NCBI GenBank assembly: GCA_004764695.1
Contig: SMSO01000037.1
Location: forward strand, 4,090,337-4,154,336
Length of the DNA: 64,000 bases
Origin: Schizochytrium sp. TIO01
Taxonomy: Eukaryota; Sar; Bigyra; Thraustochytrida; Thraustochytriidae
Direction: 5' to 3'
How positions within the stretch are numbered: the first letter of the stretch is position 1; every line of letters begins with the position of its first letter. This document shows positions 31,352 through 42,422 of this stretch, piece after piece. The position numbers and the translations under genes are program-made. The notes beneath the pieces are model-generated. The model was not told where the DNA came from and searched no databases. It was given only the letters and a program-made list of their open reading frames with translations.

Positions 31352-33705
31352 GTATGATAGAAGCTGTGCACAGCAGGCAGCATGCGCTACGGCAATAAAC
31401 CTTTTTTGTCATAATCACAAAACAAAATCTGAGAAAAATTTGAGTTTAATTGACTTTGTTACCAACAGAAGATTTATCTCTGGCGCTAGCTAATCCACCG
31501 TTCATTTGCTAATCTTGATTCTATATGTATGGCTTAGAAAATATCAAGTGAGGTACATTAAAAAACACGTTAGAACTAAAATAACCTTTAAAATGGTAGT
31601 GTTAATTCCATAGTTATGACCATATTTGATATGCATTGTTATTCACTTAGAATTACATTTGCGTTTCCTATGGTGACGTGGGGCTAAGGCCCAATCATGG
31701 GTTTAAAACTAACCCGCAACTCAAAGACAATTTCGAAATCATGTCCTAGGCTAGGTAGCGCATAAGAATGCCTATGGTGGCGTGGGTACCACGATCGGCT
31801 ACGTATTTGCATTTTTGGGTGCATTTGCAAGACAAACAAAAAAGAGGACTTAGCCGCAAAAAACGAATTTGGCATGCGCTCTTCTTACCAGCGTGATAAA
31901 ACCCAGATTTTTAAGACTACTGCACAAGACTGAAACACTAAGAAAGGTAGAACCTCATTCTTTCTCAAAAGCTTTCGTATTGACAAAGAAAAGTCTCCAG
32001 ACCAAGTAACTAACAACATACGTGTACAAATGAATCGTCTTGAACATCTTGACTTTTGAATCTTGCATATAAATAATTTCGGCCAGAAAATTAGACCCCC
32101 AGTGCGCACCATAGCACCAAAGCTTTGAACCTAGGCGTACGCTCATTTCAGACCATGTACAACGGCGTTGGTTGAGCAATTGAATAGAGCTTAGGGGAAG
32201 ACAAATTAATCATGTTCGTTCTCTGTCGCGGCGCTGACAGATCCAAACTAAACTGGCCCAAAAGCAAAAAGGCGAGACTGCCTTAAGACGCGCGTACCTC
32301 CGCGCGCTACTCAAGAGCAAGAACATGTTCACCAAGATTTGCCTCAAGCTGGCACTTTAGCTCTGTGAAAGCTGCCGTGTTATCATTTTGCCTAAATTTG
32401 AAACCCTCCAGATAGGAACCGTTGACAAGACGGATCTATTGCAAGACAGCTCGAATAATCTGTCGTTGGGGCTACTTTAGCTCCCGAAAAGCGCTTATTC
32501 ACAAAGTTGAGTTTCCTCCCCTGGTGTGGTTTTATTGCCTGCAGAAAGGATCTCCCTTCAGAGAAACATGTAACGGATGTGGCTTCATTCACAATGAGCT
32601 TGTCAATGCCCTCAATACAACTACGTAGCCGCTCGTGATGTTCACGCTGCCCGAAGTATCCATTTACGCTACCTATTCAAGGGTATGAATAAGAAAATGT
32701 CTTCGAGTCTTGTCTTATTAAAAGAAACTCGATTGGCCTTTATCCCGTCACCGCAGGAAATGCAAATTTTGCAATTTTTGTAGGTCAAATACAGGGGTTT
32801 TGCTATTTTGGCTATAGTAGTGCGGGAAAACCTGAAGGTCACTTTTAATCTTGAGTACGACCCTTCTTTTTGGGGATACCCTGAAGCAGATGTTAAAACA
32901 ACAAAGAGTATTATTCAGACCTCAGCCGCAGTAGGTAGTGTGGGTCATATCTGAAAAATGACTGAGGATGGATCATTCGCTTGTGACCACGAAGAAGGCT
33001 ATCCTCTCAGGACCAGCCTGGTGGCACGTCAGTACTAATAGATTCTTCAGATTACAGTTAAAGGGCCAAAAGATACCCACTTGTAGAAAGCTAACTCCAT
33101 TTCCTCCATGGCAAACCTTTGTTTTCTGGTTTCAATCCACATCAAAATTCATCATCCCAAAATACCAAGTAGTTTGGTGTAATTGACGTGTCAGGGGACC
33201 AAGTAAGAGTGCTATTATGTCAAAAGGACTACTAGCCTGGGTACCTAGGACCAGATAGCATCATATGGAAGAAAGGAAAAGCTAAGGAAGAAGATGAAAA
33301 AGAGATGGATTCTCAGAGTCACTCTCTGCATGCAGTTGACTTCACAGAAGCTCAACAAAGCAGCTTCGAGAGGCCAGTTTTCGAACCCGGAGACTAGGCC
33401 GTCTAGTTTATCTTTTGGTTGATTGCCTCTTTGGCGGCTCCTGCAGGCCTGGCTGCAACTAGGCAAGAATCGTGTGGAGGCTCATTGGACATTTAGGTAC
33501 AACTACAACCTTTTCAGTGAAAAAGAGCAGAGAAGCTTCTTGATTGCACCATATTGCGCTGCAAGCTCCCAGTCGAATCGACCGTGTCTAGGCTCTCTGT
33601 TGGAGTTGATCTTCTTGCAACTTATCAAGAATCTTTAAAACATCAACAGACTTAGAACGTGAAACTGGACTTCTGAGTCGATTGTTTGTTTTTCGTAAGG
33701 CAACA
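31352..33705. other. Spacer between the tandem hydrolases
   Basis: About 2.35 kb, AT-leaning, with only short chance frames on both strands. I found no remnant of a third hydrolase (no HGGG or GDSAG codons) and no RNA gene. Confidence 0.45.
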
Positions 33706-34845
33706 ATGTTGACGCTTGAGCCCCCGACCATTGGCCAGGCCAGCGCCGTTGTTGTGGGTTTGGCAGGGTTATATGGTATTGTGCGCTGGAAACACAAAGT
33801 TCTGAAGTCCATTATTCTCAGCGTCGTGAGAATCCGCACATGGCTGATTGAATGGGGTGTGCTGCGACCAAACATGAAGGATCTCTTTGGCGAAGATGCT
33901 ATCGATCCTGAGGTCAAACCTTCAGCACGTCTGCTGGCACTTTCTGGATTATTTTCATCTGCAGCTAAGGCAAAATCGAAGTCTCTTTATGCTACTGCCG
34001 AGGCCTCACGAGCGACAGCCACCCAGAATTTACTAATCTACCCGTTCAGTCCTTTGACCTCGCGCGAAAAGGTTGAGCAATTCAAATTGAACGGGCTCCC
34101 ATGTGCGTGGATTACGCATCCAGACGTCTATGATCCTTCTGCAGGAACCATCCTTTACTGCCATGGTGGTGGATACCACAACGGATTTCTTGACGCTTAC
34201 CGCGAGGTCTGTGGAGAACTAAGCCGTCGCACTGGGTGCCGGGTTCTTTATGTTGAATACACTCTCTGTCCTAAGGCTACGATTGCTGAGGCACGCGATG
34301 AACTTGTCATGGCCTACCACTACCTCATGCAGGAAACTCCAGCGCCTAAAATTGCAATTGTTGGAGATTCTGCTGGAGCAGGATATGCGGTTGGTATCTT
34401 GCAGAACCTTCGTGCCAAGAGATTCCCAATGCCCGGCTGTGCAGTGATGATTTGCCCTTGGGTAGACCTTACCATGAAGAGCAAGTCCATGAACAACAAT
34501 AACAAGGACAGCATGTTCCCCCATGTCGAATTTTTTAAGACTCTCGCCGAGGATTCTGTACGCATCTCCGGCAAGCCAGCAGAACATCCTGACAACAGCT
34601 TCATTAACGGCCCTTTTCGTGGATTCCCTCCTATCTATGTCTGTGCCAGCAAGACTGAACGTCTGCTCGATGATGCCTTAGCCGTAATCAACCGCGCAAA
34701 GAGCTCGGGAGTTGAGGTGACTAGCGAGATTGCACCATACGCCATGCATGTTTACCCTATCCTGTTCAGCTTTAGTGTCCCCGAATTTGAGGCCTCCCTT
34801 GACCGCATTTGCTCCTACATCCGTGAAAACCTTGGTTCCGCCTGA
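33706..34845 (+). CDS. Membrane-anchored alpha/beta hydrolase (HSL/abhydrolase-3 type), copy 2
   Basis: Paralogue of the previous hydrolase, similar along its full length. Shared blocks include VCGELSRRTGC, YTLCPKA, MNNN, CVCASKTERLLDDA versus CVGKTERLLDDT, and the C-terminal AMHVYPI. The oxyanion motif YCHGGGYHNG is near residue 151, the nucleophile GDSAGAG near 220, and the His near 348. The N-terminal hydrophobic anchor (SAVVVGLAGLYGIV) is kept. The first ATG, at 33706, gives 379 aa. The two genes are a tandem duplication that has diverged; the second copy has Ala for Gly after the nucleophile elbow. Substrate unknown. Confidence 0.9.
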   Translation: MLTLEPPTIGQASAVVVGLAGLYGIVRWKHKVLKSIILSVVRIRTWLIEWGVLRPNMKDLFGEDAIDPEVKPSARLLALSGLFSSAAKAKSKSLYATAEASRATATQNLLIYPFSPLTSREKVEQFKLNGLPCAWITHPDVYDPSAGTILYCHGGGYHNGFLDAYREVCGELSRRTGCRVLYVEYTLCPKATIAEARDELVMAYHYLMQETPAPKIAIVGDSAGAGYAVGILQNLRAKRFPMPGCAVMICPWVDLTMKSKSMNNNNKDSMFPHVEFFKTLAEDSVRISGKPAEHPDNSFINGPFRGFPPIYVCASKTERLLDDALAVINRAKSSGVEVTSEIAPYAMHVYPILFSFSVPEFEASLDRICSYIRENLGSA

Positions 34846-35309
34846 AGAGTTTTTCGTGTTTTGAAGAATCACAGTCGATGTACAGAGCTTGCATCAACCA
34901 CAGCCCCAGCCCCGGAGATAAACCACGTAATAAATTAAATCGCATCATGTATCTCTATATTAATTGCTCTTGAATAATTTATTCTGCAAGATATACTCCT
35001 TGCCTGGATGAAGCATTGCTTAATTTCGTAATGATTCTGCTCATTATGGATGACATACATAGATTTCCCTCAAACTTGATAGAAGAAGGTACTAGTACTA
35101 CTAGATAGAAGTATTATATAGTAGTACGTACCTAGTTTTTCTTCTTTTTTCTTTTTTCTCCTAAATTTGCGTTGCGCTGCCCAGATTCGAGCCACGTGGG
35201 TCAATCAATCGATCTTCTATTTCAAGCCTTCTAATCTAGTAGCAAGGAACAAGCAAAGCTCCATTGTACAAAACATCTGCTTAGTGCTGACAGGTTGAAG
35301 TTGCGCAGT
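34846..35309. other. Spacer between hydrolase 2 and PIGG
   Basis: About 460 bases, AT-rich with a CT-rich patch near 35140-35165. It holds the hydrolase 3' flank and PIGG promoter; no gene seen. Confidence 0.4.
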
Positions 35310-38083
35310 ATGCGTTGGCAGGGCTTGGTTGCCTTACATGTGATTCAATGCCTCGCAGTTGTCTACGTTGCTTGCTCAGTACTTGCCCTAGATTTACCTG
35401 CACCACCATGGCGAAGCATCGCAGAAACACCGACCAAAAGCCACGAAGGTGACAAACATGCAAGCCCAAGAGCAGAGCATACGGTAGGAAACATGGCAAT
35501 AGGAATCGAGGACTCATCGCCAGCATATGGAAGATTAGTTGTAATGCTTGTAGACGCTTTGCGCGAGGATTTTGTCCATAATCGCTCGGAAATGAGGTAT
35601 GTTAGACAGCTCTTACGAGAGGAGCCACAAAGAACTGCCTCATTTGTTTCTGATGCAAACACACCCACGGTCACAATGCCCAGGATTAAGGCGCTGACGA
35701 CGGGTGGAGTTCCTCGCTTTATCGATGTCATAAATAACTTAGACTCCAAAAGTTTGACACAAGATAATCTTATTGACAGATTTTACATGTCGAACCGAAA
35801 ACTTGTCATGTACGGCGATGAAACCTGGCTCAAACTATTCCCTCGACAATTTATGCGCGCAGACGGAACAAGTAGTTTCTTCACAAAAGACTTCACGGAA
35901 GTTGATGACAATGTAACTCGTCACCTTGCAGAGGATTTTGATCCCACTATGCAACATCCAGCCTCGCAGGATTGGGATATTGCAATACTTCATTACCTTG
36001 GACTTGACCATATTGGCCATACGTTAGGACCCAGTTCACCACAGCTCGGCATTAAATTAACCGAAATGGATCGGATTTTTGAGGAGTTACATCGGTCATT
36101 GCGGCAACAAGATAGACTTCGGGCCAAACAACGTTGTTCCTCTATGGAGGAGTCTCGAGCCCAGCGACAATGTGATACGATGGGGAATGCTCTACCAACG
36201 CTGCTCTTGCTCCTCAGTGATCATGGTATGAATAAAGTGGGCAATCACGGTGGGGCCTCTATCCCAGAGACCAGTGCTTTCATGATGTTTAGTCATGTAG
36301 GCGCCCATCCTCCCGCTTACGCAAATACGCATGAAGAGGTACCAAAATCGGCAGAAGCAGGAATGAATGCGCGTCACCATATGGCACAAGTCGACCTTGT
36401 TCCAACTCTCGGGTCCTTATTTGGTGTAGGTATTCCAGAGAGTAGTGTAGGAAATACACTATATGAACCATTTGAAATACTCACAGATAGTCGAGATAAG
36501 CAACGTCGCTACGAAGCTGCATTGAGGGAAAACGCGGCCCACTTAGAGGCGTTAATGGATCAGGATGCTCCATACCTGTACGATGAAGAGTTGAAAGCTA
36601 CTCGTGCAACGAGTCTTGCCAACTTTGTACAAAAAGCCCACTCTAAAATTTATACCGCACGCCTTGGAAGCAGTGTTGGAGATGAAACAGGTGCAGCAAA
36701 GGAATCAGTTAAACTCGCTACAGCTGTTGGCGCTTTGGGTACCATATGTATATTTGGCTTTGCGAATCTTGTAAGATGGAGAGAGGTCGAATATCCGGCC
36801 CTAACTCTGTTCGGTGTGATTTTAATTCATACGGTAAGTTGTATTGAATACATGCCATTTTCAGAATCTTTGCTAAAAGGAACAATAATCTGACTTCACA
36901 TCATTTATTGAATTATAGTTAAGTTTAACAAGCTCTTCTGCAATAGAGAATGAACATGTGGTATGGAATTTTTTCTTACTTAGCTGGCTTGTTGGGCGCT
37001 TCTTTATGGACATTCGAGAATGCAAAAGAAATCACAAATTGTCAGCACAGATAAACTTTGCTTTTCCTCTCGGTGTAGTGCTACTTCGATTGCTCCGCGA
37101 ACGGCTCATGGTCATAAACTTCGCTAAGATAGCAGGGCAGGATGACGAAGGCAACTTTGTAGATGAAGGGACGGCAGTACTTGTGTTGAACCCCCAAGCT
37201 ATATATGCCCTGTACGATCAGCTTTTTCCTTTTGGCCTACTTCACGGGTTCAGTTTACCGAATTGCTTGCTTAACCCAATTATCGAAGCTTTGTGCGTTT
37301 TTTGCAACAAGCACGATACTTATTGCAGGGATACTTTTAGCCAGTCTTAAAATACAAGAGCTACCGCGTGAAATGACAGTGTTTGGGCTCAACGAACTAT
37401 GGAGGGCTCGCGCAGCATATGCCTGTGTATTTAGTATGGTAAGCCTGGCTATAAAAACTCGCTCTAGAACTCCAAACAAGAAGGAAAGAATGATTGGGAA
37501 CAGAGATTCATGGGAGCTTGGTATGTTAGGTCTCGAAGTACTCCTCTTGTTATTACATCGCAATACATCTACCGTGATTATTTGTGGAGCTATTGTTGTT
37601 ACAAGAGCTTTTGCGTTTTGGCAAGAACTGATTGGCGCTTCCCCATCAGAGACGCTTCTTCTGCAGTGGATCATTGGCCAATGCATATTCTTTGCACTTG
37701 GTAATTCTCATGTCGTATCAACCGTGGACATCAGTGGTGCATATACTGGATTATCTGATTACAACCAGTACCTCGTTGGATTTTTGACATTTGTGATTAC
37801 ATTTACAGGACCCATCCTTGGGCTCGCTAATGCGACGCGAAATATAACAATTCAGTACGAACGCACACCAACCACTGACCAGGCAAGCGCCTTAAATTTG
37901 TTTCTAGTCTGTGCTGGTTGGCGAATTACACTTGCCAGTGCTGTTCTTGTTGCAATGCGCACTCACTTATTTATCTGGTCAGTTTTTGCTCCAAAATGGA
38001 TGCTTGAAACGATGCTCTTCTTTTTCCAGATTGCTGCGGGTCTTGTGCTTCGTTCCTCGTTCTGTTCATCGCATCTCACTTAG
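35310..38083 (+). CDS. PIGG: GPI ethanolamine phosphate transferase 2 (PIG-G / Gpi7), three exons
   Basis: ER enzyme that adds ethanolamine phosphate to the second mannose of the GPI anchor. Exon 1 35310-36833 starts with a signal anchor and holds the alkaline-phosphatase-like catalytic domain: VVMLVDALREDFV (metal-site Asp), TPTVTMPRIKALTTG (nucleophile Thr), MYGDETWLKLFPRQF, HYLGLDHIGHTLGP and LLSDHGMNKVGNHGG. These blocks match PIGG rather than PIGN or PIGO. Intron 1 is GTAAGT to TATAG (36834-36918), phase 0. Exon 2 starts LSLTSSSAIENEH, a conserved PIGG luminal loop. A frame change then requires intron 2; GTACTT at 37177 and GAAG at 37288 fit best. Exon 3 (37289-38083) encodes the last membrane helices. 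About 858 aa. The intron 2 borders are the weakest part. Confidence 0.92.
36834..36918 (+). other. PIGG intron 1
   Basis: 85-base GT-AG phase-0 intron, donor GTAAGT, acceptor AATTATAG. Removing it joins VILIHT to LSLTSSSAIEN, which matches the family. Confidence 0.85.
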
Positions 38084-38994
38084 ATTGTACCGTCACTTCG
38101 ATCCACAAGCTGGTAAGGGGACTCCTCTGACTCTTGGCACACCCACCAACGCTGGCCATCTTTTTGGCCAGGTAATTTCTCAAGCTCTTGCGCAACTAGA
38201 GGGTGTCTAGGAACAAGAATTTTGGTTTTGTATAATATTGGTCCTCCATCGACGACAAGAGTGTGATATTCGCCGTTTTCGCCACATAAATCTAGTCCCT
38301 GGGCTTCAAAAGGGGATAGTGTTGTCAAGGCGGCACCATCCAGTTGACGCCCAATCCACGAACCATCAAAGTATGGGCTCTTGACGCAGCTGAAGCGAAT
38401 ATCGAACCCTCGAGCCCACATCTCCTGAAGTGCTTCGCGCCTAGTGACTTGCCACAGTGGTAGCCAGCACGAAACACCACATTCAGTCTTCTCACACACA
38501 TCGGTAACAAAATTTACTTTGCTCGTCCCGATGAGATCAATATCTCCTGTAATAATAAGATCAATCTTATGTGTTTCTCTCATTTCTTGTAATGCCGCTC
38601 CGTATGCTTGAAGATAGCTTCCATGTTTTTCGGCGTCCACAACAAACATCCACAGTGGCAGCCCGAGCGCCTCTGCTTGCTGATATTGGATCTTTATTGG
38701 ATGTGCCTTGAAGCGAGGTTGGCCTGGAGGATGAAAGCACACCAGACCTACCACTTCTAAATCGCTCCTTTCATATGCTCGAGCAATTGCCAGGTGACAG
38801 TCTTTACCACCTGTGAACGATACTACCGCCCTTTGTCGCGGTTTGTGGTCACTTCCCATCTTTAGAGTTGCTATCCTTTGCCAGACAACGGGAAACGTTT
38901 GCAACACAGTTTTCGCAAAAGACGCCTTGGTGCTGCCAATCTCGTGTACAGTATGTAGCGAGCAAGCTCTCAAGACGAACGCGAGCTTGGACAA
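38080..38994 (-). CDS. DPH6: DPH6-like ATP pyrophosphatase (diphthine-ammonia ligase family)
   Basis: Adenine nucleotide alpha-hydrolase of the DUF71/DPH6 family; family members catalyse the last amidation of diphthamide on elongation factor 2. The PP-loop reads VVSFTGGKDCHLAIARAYE at about residues 52-70, a variant of SGGKDS. Further family blocks are GLPLWMFVV, LIITGDIDLIGT, WLPLWQVTRREAL, DIRFSCVKS and CGENGEYHTLVVDGG, the last being the GEGGEYHT-type motif. There is no C-terminal RidA-like domain, so it is the short form. The first ATG is at 38994 (304 aa); the first 45 residues could be a targeting peptide or leader, with MGSDHK at residue 46 as the alternative start. The TGGKDC variant is common among bacterial-type relatives, so exact function is less sure than family. 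Confidence 0.85.
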   Translation of the reverse strand: MSKLAFVLRACSLHTVHEIGSTKASFAKTVLQTFPVVWQRIATLKMGSDHKPRQRAVVSFTGGKDCHLAIARAYERSDLEVVGLVCFHPPGQPRFKAHPIKIQYQQAEALGLPLWMFVVDAEKHGSYLQAYGAALQEMRETHKIDLIITGDIDLIGTSKVNFVTDVCEKTECGVSCWLPLWQVTRREALQEMWARGFDIRFSCVKSPYFDGSWIGRQLDGAALTTLSPFEAQGLDLCGENGEYHTLVVDGGPILYKTKILVPRHPLVAQELEKLPGQKDGQRWWVCQESEESPYQLVDRSDGTI

Positions 38995-40114
38995 TGCTCT
39001 GCTTTGGCGTGTGGTGGATCAAGCATCACACACATGGAATTCTTCAAGAAAGTAGTTTTAGTATCTAACTACATAGAACCTCCAGGACTAATTTTTTCAT
39101 CTCGTTAAGTTTGCGTGTGGTTGGTACCTAAATACACCTACTTTGTTAAATTTCTTCATCGTGAAGGGTAGGTAGGTACATTAGTATACCTGAGCGACCA
39201 CTGGCAATTTCGAGCTACAACTTCAACTTTTAGTGGAGCGACTACGATCCACCTTGCATCGCTCTGAGAGCACTCGTGCATTTCTTTGAATGTACGTCAC
39301 TGTGCCTCCTTTCGTATGGTCTACATAAAATAGCAAGTGTTTTGATTTGCAATCTGGAAGCATTAGTAGTGCCTAAGTGTTACTATTAGGTAAGTAAGAA
39401 GGCCATTCAACACAATAAAATAGGAACTCAGCCACTCACTCCTTTGCCTGTGAGTACATAATGTCTTCACAGCTCTGCATGTGAGGCTGGACCTGCGTCA
39501 CCTTTCTTTGACTCAGGCTGAGTTGGCCTCGTTCATGTGCGTTTTCGTCGAGGTTTGAGAAGTCTGCAATAAAAATATTCTTTCGCTCTAATCTAAAAGG
39601 ATCGTTTCGTTCTCTTCGGTGTTTCCCCTGTTCCCTTATAAAATCACTTCCGCAATCAAATTCGATGAAACATCATCATTTATTGATTGCTCGTTCGTTC
39701 ACAAGCAAAGCTTTTGCAACCTCTTCAGCTATAGCAATTCCCGTGTTACGGGCCTGTGCTCAGCGTTGAGGGCGGGGTGACAAGGTACCTCTCTTGACTT
39801 TCACGAAGGTTCTAGTGGCCACAGAAGTAGGCCATCATCGTCCTCGACAAGCAATTAGATCCCTCGAGATACGCAGCCACTAAGAACTCTCAAAGTGCTT
39901 TCACAATTGATGTAGAGACCCTCATTAGCTTTCGTAAGCTCCTTGAAAGAGCCTCTAAAGGCCTTGATCTCTGTCTTAGACCTCAGTATCTGTTGATAAA
40001 TCTGTGAGTAGAAGACAACAAAAACGAGTCCGCGAAATACACCTTCCTATTGGTACTCGTAGAATCAGGTAATAATCTTAGAGCTTGTTGTGCAGAGGCA
40101 TTGATACATAAACA
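38995..40114. other. Divergent region between DPH6-like and sterol desaturase genes
   Basis: About 1.1 kb that should hold both promoters. It is AT-rich with no long frame, repeat or RNA gene that I can recognise. Confidence 0.45.
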
Positions 40115-41344
40115 ATGGCACCGTGCGATAAACTCAACGAGGCAGGATGGATGGCACGTCTACATGAAAAAATCTATCCATCAAAATCACGTTATTATTG
40201 GTATCGAACAGGGAGAATTCACACAAACTCTCTGATCACCAAGAGCCTGAAATTTGTGATCCTCTCGATTATTGCCGCAGGAGCAGCCTCAGGCTCGCTT
40301 ATGTTCTGTTTTGTTACATTGTTTGTGGCAATGCTGAAAGAGTTTTCCTCATACAAGCATAGCCAACCCAGCAATATACTCAGCCTTGTACAGAACAACG
40401 TAATGCACATGAACATTAGTCTCGATGGCATTCGAGAAACCGTTCACAATGTGTCAAACAACAACTTCACTGGATCAGTCTTGCACGATGCGCGAGAGGC
40501 TATCCAGGACAATGTAACCCCAGACTATATTCTTGAGCTATGTAAGGACCCTTTCTTCATCACACCCGCTGTTCTATTTTCTGGTCTCTGCACACTCTTC
40601 ATCTATTATAAGACTGCAGCTACGATTCATCATGAGTTCTATGTAGTGCGGCGGCATGAATCAGCACTATGGAAGATTCAACCTAAGTTTCCTCCAGAAG
40701 ATATGTGGCGCGAAGAGGTCTATTCTGGCTGTATGAACTCATTCTTCTCTGGTGCTCTTGGAACATCACTCTTTATCTGGCACCAAAATTCTGGTATCTT
40801 CAAACTTCACTATACCACTGGGGTTTATGGCCTTGCGCATTACTTTGTTAGCTGTGTGCTTGTCTACTTTTGGATTGATTTTGTGAGCTACTGGATCCAC
40901 AGGGCACTGCATTATAAGAAGATTTACAAATACATTCACAAGTGGCACCATCGTTACAAGCAACCAACTGCGTTTGGGGCTTATGCGATGCACCCTTTGG
41001 AATACTTGTCTTATCAAATTGGTGGCATGTTCTATGCTGTAATATTCCCTGTGCATGTAATGGCGTTTCTGACTGTTGCCATCTGGATCGCCTACCACGC
41101 TCAAGTAGACCATTCTGGCGTTGATTTTGACGGCGACCTCCCATGGGTACCTTCTTCGCAATTTCATGACAACCATCACGAATTTTTCCATCTCAACTAC
41201 GGTTTTACCATGGTCCTTTGGGACTGGATGTTCGGAACTCTTCGCCAAAGCGACCGCAGGTACGCCGAAGACCTTTTCGAAGGTGAGCAGGATATCGTCC
41301 CACCGGTTGAGAGCTGCAAGCAAGCCAAGATCAAACTTACCTGA
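40115..41344 (+). CDS. Sterol desaturase / fatty acid hydroxylase superfamily protein
   Basis: Membrane di-iron oxygenase. Three His boxes are present: HRALH and HKWHH (about residues 265-283) and HDNHH (about 352), with an extra HPLE in between and HSGVDF before the last box. The spacing and the ending HLNYGFTMVLWDWMFGT are typical of the ERG3/ERG25/SUR2 superfamily, probably ER-resident. Hydrophobic segments lie at about 45-75, 150-175, 215-265 and 300-330. An N-terminal region of about 130 residues before the second membrane segment is longer than usual. Substrate (sterol C-5, C-4 methyl, sphingoid base or fatty acid) cannot be decided from sequence. The first ATG at 40115 gives 409 aa. 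Single exon. Confidence 0.88.
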   Translation: MAPCDKLNEAGWMARLHEKIYPSKSRYYWYRTGRIHTNSLITKSLKFVILSIIAAGAASGSLMFCFVTLFVAMLKEFSSYKHSQPSNILSLVQNNVMHMNISLDGIRETVHNVSNNNFTGSVLHDAREAIQDNVTPDYILELCKDPFFITPAVLFSGLCTLFIYYKTAATIHHEFYVVRRHESALWKIQPKFPPEDMWREEVYSGCMNSFFSGALGTSLFIWHQNSGIFKLHYTTGVYGLAHYFVSCVLVYFWIDFVSYWIHRALHYKKIYKYIHKWHHRYKQPTAFGAYAMHPLEYLSYQIGGMFYAVIFPVHVMAFLTVAIWIAYHAQVDHSGVDFDGDLPWVPSSQFHDNHHEFFHLNYGFTMVLWDWMFGTLRQSDRRYAEDLFEGEQDIVPPVESCKQAKIKLT

Positions 41345-42422
41345 TCTATGTTTAACCAAAATTGTATGTTACCTTTTCCTACTTAGGATTTCCCTTGTTT
41401 CATACCTATTTTATTCTGCATTGGGGACTTGTGCCTTTAGTGAATACAGCTCCCCTTCGCTCGTACCAGTCGAATGATAATCAGAAAAGAATAAAGCTTC
41501 TACTTGCTTCACATTATTCTAACCTGGAAATGAGATATCATGGTAAAGGCACGGTGCAAAATTAATTAAAATCGTCATTCTACCAAAGTGCTAAGAGTAT
41601 CGATGCGACAGAGCTTATGGAGGTTCACACTGACTAGCCGTTCAACCCACGCTCTAGAGCTGACTCGCAACTCTCCTTGCTGAAATGTGTCACTCAAGGT
41701 CTGCTCCAGCAAATAACCCAGTCACTCCAATCCACTTTAAATAAGTAGTACTGCTTGCACGCAGTTCTCTCTGTGCCTAAATTTACATCTACATCACCTC
41801 TGCAAAAGCGTCTGCGATCGCCATTTCAATCGTTCTACATGTCGTCTCCGCTGTTCTATTGTTCTAATGAGCAAGCTTTTGCAATATGGAGTACCGCCGG
41901 AGAATGTTCCAGAAGGCAAAAGTTCTCCCGATCTCCCGAGCGCGGACTTTTTTTCTGTCATAGTGCTACGAAGGTAGGTAGTCAGCCCTATTCGCACTCC
42001 TTATTCTTCGTTCTTTGTGCTTCTCTACTGATGAATTTAGGTCCTCGATTCTAAGTGAGTATTGAGACTCAATCGAGCAACACATTTAAGTTCCGCACAC
42101 ACCAAAGCTTAATCTCTGCGAAGAGCTCGGGCTTAAGAGGAGATCCGACGACACTCTCCGTACTCTTTCGAAGCACGTTTGCTATCGCTGTGTTCTTAAA
42201 GTTTCTGATTTGTTGGGAAAGTAAATTCAGAAACCAAAACCAGAATCGGTGACTTTCACTCATCAACCTTTGGCTTCTTCTCCTACGCTCTTAACATCCT
42301 CTTGTTCTCTACAAAGACCTGGCAGAGGATTGTTTCGTTTTCTGAAAATAAAAAGCAAGCTCTGGTACAGATCCTAAGAATAACTTTTTGTGTCATCTTA
42401 ACCATTAACAAGGAAAGCCACC
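41345..42422. other. Spacer with candidate small spliced gene
   Basis: About 1.1 kb. The first 500 bases are plain AT-leaning 3' flank. From 41750 on, base use changes and a possible three-exon gene (listed separately at 41867-42224) is seen; the remainder is the leader of the UBX gene, whose start has a GCCACC context. Confidence 0.4.
41867..42224 (+). CDS. Candidate small three-exon gene, unknown function
   Basis: Not recognised as any family. Exon 1 41867-41973 starts MSKLLQYGVPPENVPEGKSS and ends phase 2 at GTAGGT. Exon 2 is only 14 bases (42041-42054), after a good acceptor (CTACTGATGAATTTAG) and before GTGAGT. Exon 3 42091-42224 ends KHVCYRCVLKVSDLLGK and TAA. Joined length 255 bases, 84 aa. 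Supporting points are three consensus splice sites and restored frame; against it are a 14-base exon and a 36-base second intron, shorter than other introns here. Overlapping frames are also open. Confidence 0.3.

Noticed and set aside
31352-33705. Possible third hydrolase copy or pseudogene between the pair
   Set aside because: No trace of HGGG, GDSAG or the other conserved blocks in any frame.
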